The translations under genes and the position numbers were made by a program. Of a stretch of DNA of 64,000 nt, positions 34,516 to 46,349 are shown one piece after another; within the stretch, counting starts at the first letter, position 1; each line of letters begins with the position of its first letter. This DNA comes from Nepenthes gracilis (lineage: Eukaryota; Streptophyta; Magnoliopsida; Caryophyllales; Nepenthaceae): assembly GCA_033239525.1 (NCBI GenBank), contig BSYO01000025.1, positions 15,334,188 to 15,398,187 on the forward strand, given 5' to 3'. The notes below the pieces were generated by a model that had not been told where the DNA came from, ran no database searches, and was given only the letters and a program-made list of their open reading frames with translations.

Positions 34516-36293
34516 TATAAGGCCTAAATTATTAATTTATGGTAATTATAATTAATTAAACTAATGTAATTAAAATTAAGGATAAATAATATAAAAAATT
34601 GGGTCAAAAATTAAATTTGATCAGATAATTTGGCCCCTAAAGGAGGCTTAACTGGTGCTTGAGCGCCAAAAGTCATGGGGTCAATACCTGAGGCTCGCCT
34701 AATGGATGCTCTAACACTTGTTGGTGGAATGTAACCACTCAAGGCATGCCCGAGTAGTGCTCGAGTATTGCAGTCCAGAACCTTAGTGCTCAATACGCGC
34801 CTGACCAGGCACTTGAGTGCCACTCTATATATAAGTAGACACTTGGCTCATTCTTTGTCATTTTCTTAGGAGATTTGAGAGATGAGAGAGAAAAAAACAA
34901 CGAGAAGAGAGAGGAGATTATAGAAGCTCAAATTAAGTAAATCAAAGTTTGAAGCTCAAATTAAATAGCTCAAAGTTTGAATATTGATAATTTAGAATCA
35001 ATACAAGTGCATCCTGATCTTTTCTTCTCTTATTATTGTTCTTTGCTAAATTGTTTAAGTATTTCTTATTTTAATACTCATATATGATATAATTTTAAAA
35101 TTGTGATATTTATATTTGGCATGCATGTATAATTTCCTTCATTTTGTTGCAAAAATGTATGAAAATTTTGTCTAAAGTTAAGTACATAGTATAATTTAGC
35201 GGTTTTCTGTAAATGCTCTCTCATGCGTGTTTGAAAACTTGATATTATGTTTTTGTATGTTTGGAATTTGTACTCAATATTCTTACATAACTATAAAGTG
35301 TTGGGTATAAGTTCTTACATATTAAATTATGCACTACATGTTCTAAAACTCAATAGAATATTCTACGTGGTTACTGATTTTTACATTATGCTAAATTTTC
35401 CTAAATTATAATGCTAAATTGACATTCCATGCTTTAAAATCTATGATGGCTAAGTTTTTGCAAAGGTTTTAAATATGAATGGATAGAATTTTAAAAGCAA
35501 ATTCTACAATTATATCAAGAATTATTATCATTTTCTCTAAGATTGAGAAAATTAAGAAGTATAAAGAAAAGTATAAAATTTTTCTAAGAATATGTATTGA
35601 ACCATTGTTAAATTACAGCGGGTAGAATATTATGACATGTCTTAGTATATTATAGTGATATATTGATGTTTAAACCTATCATTCGTAGGTGAAATTGGTG
35701 CTTAACCCATCTATAGAATTATATATATAATAACCCACCTATGAGTATTAAATAGTACTAGATGGCCTTTGATTGCGTAAAAGTAAATATAATCCAAGTT
35801 TTAATTATCTAGTCCTTTAGTTGGTAAGATCTATTGGCCCTTTGCCCCTAAGAAAATCAGATTTTATCATGTTTTGATGATCAGAAATGAACAAGAATAT
35901 AATAAAAATTCTAAAAAAGCATAAATTAAATTTTCTACATAAATAATGTGAAAATTTCACGTCATTGCATCAGATCATGATTTATTGTCATTTCAATATG
36001 CTTTAAATGTAAATTGTATGCAATCATTTGATTAATTACATACTTTATTAAACTTTTAACTTATTCCTTACTTTATTTTATTAATCTATTCAGATAAGAT
36101 ATACAGATACTTGCCAGATGAACATGAATAAAGAATGATTGTTTTGAAGAGTCTATAATCTAAGATTATGCAATGTTTAATGTTTTTGGACAGTTTAGAA
36201 TGTTTAAAATGTTATATTGTTGCTTTCGGATAATAGTTAATATATTGTGTTGAGTTTTGAGTAGCTCTAAGATGTTTGAGTTTTGGAGAACAG
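34516..36293 (+). repeat. 3' LTR of the chromovirus, truncated
   Basis: It begins TATAAGGCCTAAATT after the purine tract AAAGACGGGAGAAA. It is collinear with the 5' LTR to about 36293 (matching 22463) and then stops abruptly. It lacks the nested solo LTR seen in the 5' copy. Confidence 0.87.
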
Positions 36294-37258
36294 CACTACC
36301 AAATAGCCACATTCATGCTACTTTTATTTTCCATTTATTAATAATTTTCCCATTTTTTTAACTGAACAGTACAACTAAAAAGTTAAAAAAATATAAGAAC
36401 ATCCCCAAAAATCTTTCTCCGTTTGGCTAATTGGAGCCTTCTGTAATACTCTCCAGAAATTATCCTCCCTGATTGCCAATAACTGCGTCTTGTTACCCGA
36501 GTCTACAACATCATCGACTCTTAGTTACTACTAATAAGCCAATCCGGTATATGTGTCTCCACTAACCGAGAGGCTGAACCAAAAAACAAACTACTTTAAA
36601 TATATTATATACTATTTTATTTTATATTATGTAAAATATTCTTTTTACGACTCAAATTAATAACAACTATTTTGGTGAGTAAAACTCTTCCCTGCAAGCA
36701 AGGTTTTCAAAAGCTAATCTTTTTCATCGTGGATCAAAATTTCACTATGTGAGATTCGAAATGAAATGTCAAAGCTTAAAATGAATATGATTTCCGATGA
36801 CAAATAAATATGACTCGCAACAAAATATTCTGCCCAGAAAATACAAATATAAAATTACCCTGACCGAAATGCTTACAGATGTTTGCAGAGGGGTGTACTT
36901 GAAACGGGGGCTTCAAGCGTGAACTTCACTAATCATACATGGAAAACCATCCGTGAAAATGTCATAATAAAATAGGAAACCCCCATGCATAAATGTGTTA
37001 TATTAATAAGTGCTTCTGTAATATCCATATGGTGCCATAATATGGGAGCAATTGTAGCTAAGCGGTAGAACTAAGAATGCAAAGCATAACAGCAAGAACT
37101 ACGCATCAAACACACTGCACTTTTTTCATAACATGCATAAGGGGAGGAAGAAAAGCGAAATTAAGGGAAGGAAAGAAGGGTGTCCATATCCAGGCTTCAA
37201 CAGCTACATGTTAAACACACACACACACACAGAGGATCTGCCTAATTAAAGATTTTGC
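36294..37258 (-). other. 3' flank and probable 3' UTR of the complex I gene
   Basis: No further open frame of note was found. The part nearest the gene should be its 3' untranslated region and includes a CA/TG microsatellite at 37214-37231. The poly(A) site could not be fixed. Confidence 0.5.
37214..37231. repeat. CA microsatellite
   Basis: About eight to nine CA units lie about 30 bases past the stop codon of the complex I gene. Confidence 0.92.
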
Positions 37259-39006
37259 TTAAGGGAAGTAGACAGGCCAATTGAAATAGTATGAGTCCCG
37301 AGTTTCCCTGTCCATGTACTCATTCCACTGCAATCCATAAAACAAAAATGAAAGTTAATAGACCCCCCCTCCCCAAAAAAAAAAAAGGCTCTATAGAAGA
37401 GTTTGTCAAATCGTCATACACATGAAGAATCTGATAAATATCCTACCTTGAATTTGTATGGTTGCTTCTTGGCCATAGCTTTTTTCCAATGATACTGCTC
37501 GTACAACATAGCTTTGTCATGCCAACTACAAATTGATATTAGAGACACTTGAGATCGGGAACCAAAAATATCACAGCATGCATTAGCTACAGATTAGCTG
37601 CAAGGATAAACATGTAAGAATCAAGGTAATTTAAGGACAACAATACAGAGCCAAACTAACTGCAGAAAAATCTGGGAGGGTACATATATTTTGAGGTCCG
37701 ACCAAGAGGGTTCACTTTGCTGGAACATATTCTATTTCCAATTTTTCACCCCATTTTTTTTTTTTTTTTTTTTTTGTTTTTGTTGGGGGGGGGGGTTCAT
37801 GCAATAATAGATGTGCTGATCAACAAAATTGAAGAAACACTTCAACATTATTGCAATATCTTTGCAACATGTGCATACTAGTGACAGTGTAATGGAGGAT
37901 AAAAGTGTAAGCTCTACTGCTTTAAGGTTTACACAGGTCATGAAACTTGAGGCCAGCATACGCTACTTAAATCAAGCCAATGAACTCAAAAATCAAATAT
38001 AGTAGAACCTCCAACTTAAGAATAAACAACAAAAGATATGAAAAAATCTAGATGCATAGCATGAGAAAAAAATCAAATTAACTTATTCAAAAGAACAAAA
38101 AAGACAAGGAAAAGAAAAAGAGAAGTAACGTACACCAACTCTCAGGAAAATCACCCACAGTTGCCTAAATGATTGTATACAATCGATAAAAAAAACACCA
38201 TAAAAACTTCAACGAAATTAGGAATCCAAATGTAATACAAACAACCCAAGAAGGGAAACAATTGGACTTTCATCTACCCTGCAAAAAAAATGTAAATATT
38301 AACATTATAAACCCAGTTCCTCACTTATGCAACTCAAATTTGATCAAATAGAAGTACTCCAAATAAAAAGCAAAGTTAACACCTCCTCTCAAATTCGAAG
38401 AAATGGAATCATCAAGCTAGACTGCGCATATACAGAAAGCCACGGACAACAGCAAACGTAGCGAAGCCTTACCCATAGAGCTAACGGTTGACACATACAA
38501 CTACCTATGCAGAAAGTAGCGTCTATTGCACACACAAAATCGTTCTCTGACTCACGATATAATACTCCTTTCTCCTATCTGATTTCAGAATATTCTCATA
38601 AAACCGGAAACCCGACAGGCCGACGTACAAAAAAGTTAAGTCGACAAACTAAATAATCATTCAGATAATATCGTACAAAACTCCCTAACCAAGAAACATC
38701 AACATTTAACGGAGAGCGTAAGAGGTCATTCGCCAGCCATAGGACCATAACCCTAACGTACAACATCGTCAGAACACCGAATTGAAATTAAAGGGGTAAA
38801 TTTGAAATTAAATAACATCAACAGAAACAGCAAGAGAGAAAATGAGCAGAGAACTTGAATTGGTTGGTGAGTTGCCACATATAAGGGTTGACCCAAGTGA
38901 GAGCAGAGAAAGCGACCGATCCAATCCATATATTCCAGAATCGGTCGGGGTCACTGTGCGGAACTCCGGGGTCTCCTCTGTACGCATTTCCAAAGTACTT
39001 CTCCAT
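37259..39006 (-). CDS. Plant-specific small subunit of mitochondrial complex I (three exons, 99 aa)
   Basis: Exons are 38855-39006, 37447-37525 and 37259-37327. All junctions are GT-AG and phase-consistent (152, 79 and 69 nt). The protein starts MEKYFGNAYRGDPGVPHSDP. It has one probable membrane segment (IGSVAFSALTWVNPYMW), then a charged part with YEQYHWKKAMAKKQPYKFKW, and ends YYFNWPVYFP. This matches the conserved ~11-kDa plant complex I protein (At1g67350-like, called P1), an accessory part of the membrane arm of NADH dehydrogenase in the inner mitochondrial membrane. ATG at 39004-39006 is the first in frame; codons upstream lie in a GA-rich leader. Length and motifs look complete, with no disabling change. 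The family name is from memory; the gene model itself is strong. Confidence 0.9.
37745..37797. repeat. Poly-T/poly-G low-complexity run in intron 1
   Basis: A run of over 20 T is followed by about 11 G. It lies in the 1.3-kb first intron, and the exact length is prone to sequencing error. Confidence 0.85.
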
Positions 39007-39240
39007 CTTCTCTCTATCTCTCTCTCTCCTCACTCACTCACCCACTCTCTCTCTCTCGCTGTCTCGAATGGAAGTCCGTCGTGTGAACAATGGTGGTTAT
39101 CCTACGGGGATAAGAAAGGCCCTCTGCCGCCTGCGACGGTCTTCCAGGATTTTCTAGTCGGGAAGGGTTTTCACTTCATCATTATCTTTCTAATTTCCCC
39201 CCTGCAGACGCTGGTTTGGGATCTATAATCCCTTAACACG
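39007..39240 (-). promoter_or_regulatory. GA-rich 5' leader and proximal promoter region of the complex I gene
   Basis: Upstream of the ATG the sense strand is almost pure GA repeat to about 39065, a common plant 5' leader. Further up are AAAACCCTT (telo-box-like) and GGGCCT (site-II-like) motifs, often seen in promoters of nuclear genes for mitochondrial proteins. No clear TATA box was seen. The start site is not determinable. Confidence 0.4.
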
Positions 39241-39923
39241 ATTAATTAAATTCCTTTTAATTATGTCAATTAATTAAAATAAAATAATTAATACTTCTAT
39301 AAAAAATAATTAATCTTTTTTTAAATAATATAATATTAAATTAATATGAGATGATCATTAAAAAAATTAAATTAATTCTCTTTTAAATAGATAGGCTTTT
39401 CAAAAATCTCATTGTAGGGTTAACTATTTTAGTTCATTAATTTTTCATATGGATTATTCTGACTAGTACGTAGGGTTTATTATTTTTATTTTAAAAGCTC
39501 TCAAGTTTTAATTTTTTTCATATGCAAATATATGTTTATTTTACCACATAATTAGCTCTATCCGTTGCTTTAATAATTAAATTTTATCTATTTTAAATAT
39601 TAAAATATAAAATGTCACATCTAACTAGAACTTATTTATAACCCACTTTATATATGTATTGTTCATTTAATTTATCAAAAAAAAAAATAATTGGTCCTAT
39701 ATATAGAGAGATTTTATACAAATTGTAGATAGATGGAATAATTAACATTGATAATTATAAAGATTATCATGAAAAGTTCAAACTTCAAATAATCATGAAC
39801 ATCTGAGTATATTTAAAATGAAAGGGGCAAACCTCAATTCAAATGGGTGTAATCAAAAAAAAAAACTTTGTTTTATAACTAAATGTTATGTGGTTTTTAA
39901 TAGATAGTGTAAGGGTCAGTGGA
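39241..39923. other. AT-rich intergenic DNA, nothing recognised
   Basis: No supported open frame or repeat was seen. It separates the complex I gene from copia element B. Confidence 0.6.
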
Positions 39924-39928
39924 CTAAT

Positions 39929-40608
39929 TGTTGGGACCTTAAATCACTCCTGTGTGAGAAGTGGTCGGAATGAAAGTAGGTCGGAGTGGTATTCATTTGA
40001 CCGAAATGAATGAAAGGTTGGAGTGATTTTAGTTGGCTGAAGTGGAATAAAGGTCGAGGACTTTGGTCAACGTCTAAGGGCACTAATTGAAAAAACCGGC
40101 CACCTACAAAGTCTGTGCAAATAAATTTTTAGAAAATGAAGTTGACTTTCAGATGTGGTAATTGATTTGTAGAGCAGGTTAACTACTCTCGCTAAGAAGG
40201 CATTTTGCAGAGCTAGTTGAAGGTCTTGTTGTGCACACAACTGACCTATAGAGTAGGTGGTCACCCCATACTTATATATATGTGTGTATACATTGAGAAA
40301 GTGAGTAGTGAAGTGAGAAAAAGAAAAATAAAGAGAGAACATAAGGAGTAGCTATTTTTACACTTATATTTTGTTATTGTTCTATCTTCAACTCTCCAAG
40401 AGTTTATGTAACAAGAGTTTTTATAACCAAATTTACATAGTAAAATTCTTTACGAACTAAGTGTCCAATAATTTTTTTCTCTTATTTTATAAGAGAATTT
40501 TCACATAAAAATACTGTATTCTAATTCTCTCTTATCTCTTTGTTGTATACGTTTATCATCTTTGTCCTCACAATTTTTCCAAACCAATCGGTATTCTTTT
40601 CCCCAACA
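39929..40608 (+). repeat. 5' LTR of copia element B
   Basis: TGTTGGGACC to CCCCAACA. A TATATATATG motif near 40274-40283 is a likely TATA box. Confidence 0.93.
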
Positions 40609-40610
40609 AG

Positions 40611-40622
40611 TGGTATTAGAGA
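40611..40622 (+). other. Primer-binding site of copia element B
   Basis: TGGTATTAGAG has one change from the initiator-Met-tRNA site and lies two bases after the LTR. Confidence 0.88.
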
Positions 40623-40660
40623 GAGATTATTCGTGTAGGTGTTAAAATTTATTAAAATCG

Positions 40661-43600
40661 ATGGAGGTGAGAAACAAGATGATCTATTTGGACGGCATAA
40701 ACTATGATATTTTGAAGAGTAAGATAGTCGACCTGTTGTTTATGAAGACAATGGATCTTCCGGTGTTTGCAGCGCAAAAGCCTGATATGAAATCAGATGA
40801 AGAATGGGGTTTTGAGCGCAAACAGGTACGTGGCTACATTCGACAGTTTATGGATGATAATATGTACAATCACATCTGAAATGAGATGGATGCGAAGATA
40901 TTATGGAAGAAATTAAAAACTCTTTATGCTTTTAAGATCGGTAATAAAAAACTGTTTCACTTGAATAAATTGATGCAAGTGAAATACAAAGAGGGAACGC
41001 CCGTTGTCATCCACCTAAATGAATTTCAATGATGCGTTGACCGGCCGAACGGCATGGACATCGTATTTGAAAACGAAGTGTTGGGTTTGTGGCTCCTTAC
41101 AACTTTACTGGATTCATGGGAGGAGATACAGATCTTCATAGCCAATATTGTTCCAAATGACATGGTGACCTTGAAAATGGCAACAGGAGCTGTACTAAAT
41201 AAGGAGATAAAGTATCAATCACAGGCCTCTTCTTCATCTCAACACTCCAACTTGTTGGTCATGAAGTCCCGGGGAAGGAACAAAGGGCGTGTCCGAAAGT
41301 CTAGAGAGAAGGGTCGCAATAAGTCCCAATCGAGATAACAAAACCACGAGTGTCATTATTATAAGAAAAAGGATCACATCAAGAAATATTTTTACAAGTG
41401 AAAACGTGACAATAATAGAGAAGGTAAAGAGAATAAAGCCGAGAATGGATGAGGTGAGGAAAAGACCTCAATCTCAGTAGTCACTGAAGGAGCTATCCTA
41501 TTGACTTGTGACGTAGATGATGTAGTAAATTTGACCGACCATAAGTCCAACTGGGTAGTAGATATAGGTACTTTAGTCCCCGCCACATCAAGAAGAGGAC
41601 TGTTTACATCTTACACTTTAGAAGATTTTAGAGTAATAAGGATGAAAAATGAAGAAACGTCCCGAGTCATTGGTAGAGGTGACATATCACTTGTCACTAA
41701 CAATGGGATGAAGTTGTTGCTGAAAGACGTCCGACATATTCCTTATATCCGACTGAATATAATCTCAGCCAACAGATTAGACGATGAAGGGTATTACAAC
41801 ACATTTTGTGAGGGAATATAGAGATTGACTAGAGGGTCTCTAGTTGTTGCTTGTAGGAAAAAGGTTTCCGGCATGTATGTGGTGCAAACTTCTACTGCGG
41901 TTGAAGAAATGAATGTTACTAGCAATAAGAGGTCCTCAGATTTGTGGTACTAACGGTTGGGCCACATAAGTGAAAAAGGGTTGAGCATTCTGGCCAAAAA
42001 GAGCCTTATTCTAGGAGTAAAAGAGACTAGTCTGAGGACTTACCCTCACTGCATGGCAAGGAAGCAGCGGAGAGTTTCATTCCAAGGAGACTCATCCACC
42101 AAGAAGGTGGAGCCTCTTGAACTGATACATATTGATGTGTGTAGGCCGTTCAAAGAGAAATCATTTGGAGGAGCACAATACTTTGTCTCCTTCATTGACG
42201 ACTACTTAAGAAAGTTGTGGGTGTACCCACTTAAGACCAAGGACCAAGTTTTTTGGAGTATTTGAGTATTTTTATACTCTGATTGAATGGCAGATGGGAA
42301 GAAAATTAAAGTGTCTTCAAAGTGATAATGGTGGTGAGTATATTGTGGCATTTGATGCCTATTATCGATCTTATGGTATTGATACCAAAAGACACCACCG
42401 AAGACGCTACAGTTGAATGGGGTGGCTGAATGGATGAACCGTACGCTGATGGAGAGAGTCAGATGTGTACTTTCTGAGGGAAAACTCCCTGAAATATTTT
42501 GGGTAGAGGCCTTAAGAACATCTGCCTACATTATCAATAGATCACCGTCTTGTCCATTTAATGGAAAAGTCCTAGAGAAGTTGTTGTTTGAAAAAAAAAG
42601 CATCTTATGACCACCTCCGGGTATTTAGGTGTAAGACCTTTGTCAACGTCCCAAAGGACGAAAGGATAAAGGTGGAGTCGAAGACAATGCAATGTATTTT
42701 CTTGAGCTATGGGGAAGATAAGTTGGGATTCAAACTCTATGACCCAATTGTAAAAAAGCTTATCAGATCAAGAGATGTGGTATTTATTAAAGATGCTGAT
42801 GTCAAGGAGAAGAATCATTAGACACTGTCGACAAGGTGAGTATTGATCTTCAAAAACCAAGAGGTGGATGGCCAATGTATGGTCGGAGAAGACAATGGAG
42901 AGATATCAATGCCGGGACTAGTGAATATGTTTTGCTCACTGATGGAAGAGAGCCAGAGAGCTTTAAAGAAGCTATGGAAGGCTAACACAATGTGGAGTGG
43001 ATGGAAGCCGTACAGGATGAGATGGGCTCCCTGGATAAGAACCATATGTTTGAGCTGGCCAAGTTGCCGAAAGGAAAGAGATCCCTAAAGAACAAGTGGT
43101 TCTTCCATTTGAAGACCGATGAAAGCACCTTGCAACCGAGGTACAATGTGATGCTGGTTGTAAAAGGATTCAACCAGCGAAAGGACGTCGACTTTGATGA
43201 GATTTTTTCTCCTATTGTGAAAATGTCTTCTATTTGAGTGGTACTTGGATTGACCGCCATCCTTGACTTAGAAGTAAAGTAGTTGGATGTGTAGACAGCT
43301 ATTCTGTATAGTGATCTAAAAGAAGAGATTTATATGGAGCAGTCAGAGGGATTCTAGGTTAAGGGGAATGAACATTTGGTGTGTCGTCTGAAGAAAAGCC
43401 TATACGGGCTAAAGCAATTCTTGAGACAATAGTACAAGAAGTTTGAGTCTATTACGGTAGATTTAGGCTACCGAAAAACTATTTCAAACCACCATGTCTT
43501 TGTTTAGAGGTTTTCTGAAGATGATTTTGTCATCCTTCCACTCTATGTGGATGATATGTTGATAGTCGGATGAAATATTGTTCGGATCGCTGAATTGAAG

Positions 43601-44505
43601 TGACAACTTTGGAAATCATTCGCCATGAAGGACTTGGGGCCGGAGAAGCAGATATTTTGCGACCGCAAGGCAAAGAGATTATGAATATCCCAAGAAAACT
43701 ATGTGGAGAAGGTGCTTCAACGTTTCAATATGAATAAGTCCAAATCAGTGAGCACTCCGCTGGCAAGTCATTTCAGATTGAGCAGTCGGTAATATCCGAC
43801 CTTGGATGATGAAAAAGCTACCATGAGAGGCGTATCCTACTGTCGGCCGTGGGAAGCCTAATATATGCTATGGTGTACGATGCCGAATATCGCACATGCT
43901 GTCGGCACAGTTAGCCGATTTCTGTCAAATCTCGGTAAACAGTATTTGTTAATAGTAAAGTGGATATTGAGATATTTCTGGAAGACTTTCAAAATATGCC
44001 TATGCTTTGGAAGTGACAAGCCTCTGGTAGTGGGATACACTAACGCTAATTGGCCGATGACGTTGACTCCCGAAAGTCCACTTCGGGATATCTGGTTAAA
44101 TTCGCCAGAGGAGTAGTTTCGTGACAGTCGAAGTTGCAGATATGTGTTGCTCTTTCAACCACTGAGGTAGAGTTTATTATTGTAATTGAGGTTAGTAAGG
44201 AGATGATATGGATGAAGAAGTTCATCCCGAAACTTGGGTTTGAATAGGAGAAATACGTGGTATTTTGTGATAGTCAAAGTGTTATACATCTTTGTAGGAA
44301 CTCTTCTTTCCACTTGAGATCAAAATATATTGATATTTAATATCATTGGGTGAGAGATATTATTGATACAGAATTGTTGTCACTGGAGAAAGTCTAAACT
44401 AAGAAAAATGAGTCAGACATGATGACTAAGATACTGCTAAAAGGAAAGTTTAAAACTTATTGTAGTACGGCTGGACTGGCGGATTTAATTCTCTCACGGT
44501 CGTGA
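40661..44505 (+). pseudogene. Copia B gag-pol polyprotein, decayed
   Basis: Gag begins MEVRNKMIYLDGINYDILK at 40661. A zinc knuckle remnant (HECHYYKKKDHIKK) is near 41345, with one cysteine changed to tyrosine. Protease is near 41550 (NWVVDIGTLVPATS, active-site serine replaced). Pre-integrase is at about 41940-42070. Integrase has FVSFIDDYLRKLWVYPLK near 42190 and NGVAEWMNRTLMERVR near 42415. Reverse transcriptase is at about 42990-43640, with LVVKGFNQRKDVDFDEIF and an intact YVDD at 43546-43557. The RNase H region, 44000-44400, is poor. The frame ends near 44505 just before the LTR. Many stops (for example 40878, 41336, 43236) and frameshifts disable it. Confidence 0.92.
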
Positions 44506-44514
44506 AGAAAAGTT

Positions 44515-45197
44515 TGTTGAGACCATAGGTCATTCCCGTGTTGGAAGTGGCCGAAATGGAAGTAGGCCGGAGTGGTGTTCACTTGGCCGAAATGAATGAA
44601 AGGCCGGAGTGATTTCACATGGCCGAAATAGAATAAAGGGCGAGGACTTTGGTTAACATTTTGGGACACTAATTAAAAAAGTTAGTTACTTGCAAAATCT
44701 ACGTAAATAGCTTTTTTGGAAAAGAAAGTTAACTTTTAGAGTTGGTAGCCGATTTACAAAGTAGGTTAATTGCTCTCGGCAAAAGGTGTTTTTGCAGAGC
44801 CAGTGGAAGGTCTTGTTGTGCACGCAATCATCCTACAGAGTATGTGATTATCCAGTGCCTATATATATGTGTGTGTATACATCGAGAAAGTGAATAGTGA
44901 AGTGAGAAAAAGAAAAACAAAGAGAGAATACAAGGAGTAACTATTTTTACTCTTGTATTTTACTCTTACTTTGTTCTCAACTCTCCAAAAGTTTGTATAA
45001 CTAAGGTTTTTGTAATCAAATTTACATAGTGAAATTCTTTGTGAATTAAGTATCCCGTAGATTTTCTCTCTTATTGTAAAATAGAATTTTCACGTAAAAT
45101 CACCGTGTTCCAATTCTCTCCTATCTCTTTGTTGTGTGCGTTTGCCATCTTTATCCTTACGATTTTCCCAGACCGACTGGCATTCTCTTTCCCAACA
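44515..45197 (+). repeat. 3' LTR of copia element B
   Basis: TGTTGAGACC to CCCAACA, preceded by the purine tract GTGAAGAAAAG. Confidence 0.93.
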
Positions 45198-45202
45198 CTA
45201 AT

Positions 45203-45802
45203 TAATCAATTACTCTTCTAAATAGTTGATTCCATAGGTCTTTCTTTTAGGATAAATTAGATTTTATGCGCTGAGTACGTACATCATCATGTAGAATAGG
45301 AAACTTTCATGGATGAAAAAGTTTCTTTGTTAGGTAAAATTGAGGGTCAGCGTTTTATTCGTCTCCCTAAAAATTATGCAATTTGTTGTCAATCAAAGAA
45401 CGCTCAGTGCTAAATATCACTAAGTGTGGAAAGCTTGATTATTAAGAACTTAATATTCTTTTTTATTAATAATATTATATTTTTTTATTATTTTTTATAT
45501 TAGACTATTTATATATATTGAGATATATAATATTATTTTTAAATTAGAGAATTGATATCTTCTAATTTAAATTATCTATATAATTACTATTATTATAACT
45601 TTTATAATTTTGATTACTTCCTTCTCCCATAAAAAATTAGCTCATTATACTATCATATATACACACAAAAATATAAAAAAAAATCTTTGTATTTTTCTTT
45701 ATATATTTTTATATGGTATCCGACTCACGTTTATTAAGCCAACTCAACTTTGTACGACTTTTCTAAATTACCTCTCTCTTTAGAACACCACCATATCAGT
45801 GC
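45203..45802. other. AT-rich spacer, nothing recognised
   Basis: This lies between copia B and gypsy C. Very AT-rich from about 45440 to 45720. No open frame or terminal repeat was identified. Confidence 0.6.
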
Positions 45803-45807
45803 ATCAC

Positions 45808-46324
45808 TGTTACTGGTTTGATTAACGGGGATACTTCGTGGCACGGAAGAGTACTCGGATCACTCAAGCACCGATGCGATTACGGGATTATATCCGGGAC
45901 TGACTCGGGTGTTTTGTTAATGGCTGTGTCTGTTGGTTTAATTCTGCAGCAGCCCATGTGAAGCTGTACATGTGCAACTCTTGCTCTTGCTCTAACGCAA
46001 ACTACCACTGCCCTTCTCTGTTTCTTCTCTGTTTGTTATTTGTTCTTCGGTTTGTTATGTGTCTTGCTTTGCTGATTTTGTTTGTTAATTAGTTTAAATA
46101 CTGTACTGCACAGTAACAGAAGGAATACGAATTATCTTACTTTCTCATTTCTTCCTTCTCTCCTTCTAACCTCCTCTGTCTATCTGTTTTTCCCTCCCCT
46201 CCTTCGTCTACTCCTGCTCTTCCCTCCTTTCTCCCCCTCTGTCAGATCTCCCCTTCCGTTCGATTCCACCACGTCCAGAGCTGAATCGACACAATCGGCT
46301 ATCGATCAGTAAGTGATCGTATCA
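45808..46324 (+). repeat. 5' LTR of gypsy element C
   Basis: TGTTACTGG to GTGATCGTATCA, followed within a few bases by the primer site. A long pyrimidine-rich block lies at 46135-46260. Confidence 0.95.
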
Positions 46325-46328
46325 TATT

Positions 46329-46345
46329 TGGTGCTCTCATTGAGA
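46329..46345 (+). other. Primer-binding site of gypsy element C
   Basis: TGGTGCTCTCATTGAGA lies four bases after the LTR. The chimeric element at 33842-33858 has the same site with one change. Confidence 0.85.
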
Positions 46346-46349
46346 CGCA

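Larger units (their letters stand above)
19383..36293 (+). mobile_element. Ty3/gypsy chromovirus, Tekay/Del type, decayed and 3'-truncated
   Basis: It has a 5' LTR of about 2.2 kb (after removing a nested solo LTR), a Met-tRNA-type primer site, a very degenerate gag-pol, a polypurine tract and the first 1.8 kb of a 3' LTR. It is inserted in the minus-strand TAT integrase at 19382/19383. The last ~450 bases of the 3' LTR and the rest of the host TAT element are missing at 36293, so a deletion has removed the right edge. The LTRs differ by perhaps 15 percent by eye. A complete chimeric LTR element is nested in its pol tail. Confidence 0.85.
39929..45197 (+). mobile_element. Ty1/copia retrotransposon B, complete but decayed
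   Basis: LTRs at 39929-40608 and 44515-45197 start TGTTG and end CCCAACA. CTAAT is duplicated exactly at 39924-39928 and 45198-45202. The primer site follows the 5' LTR. By eye the LTRs differ at roughly 15-20 percent of positions, so this is an old insertion about 0.9 kb upstream of the complex I start codon. Confidence 0.95.

Noticed and set aside
37732..37959. Minus-strand open frame of 75 codons
   Set aside because: It lies inside intron 1 of the complex I gene and ends in the poly-A (minus strand) run; it is not conserved coding sequence as far as I can see.
38842..39228. Plus-strand open frame of about 128 codons across the complex I gene's first exon
   Set aside because: It is the antisense shadow of exon 1 and the CT-rich leader. 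The minus strand has the conserved protein with correct splice sites.
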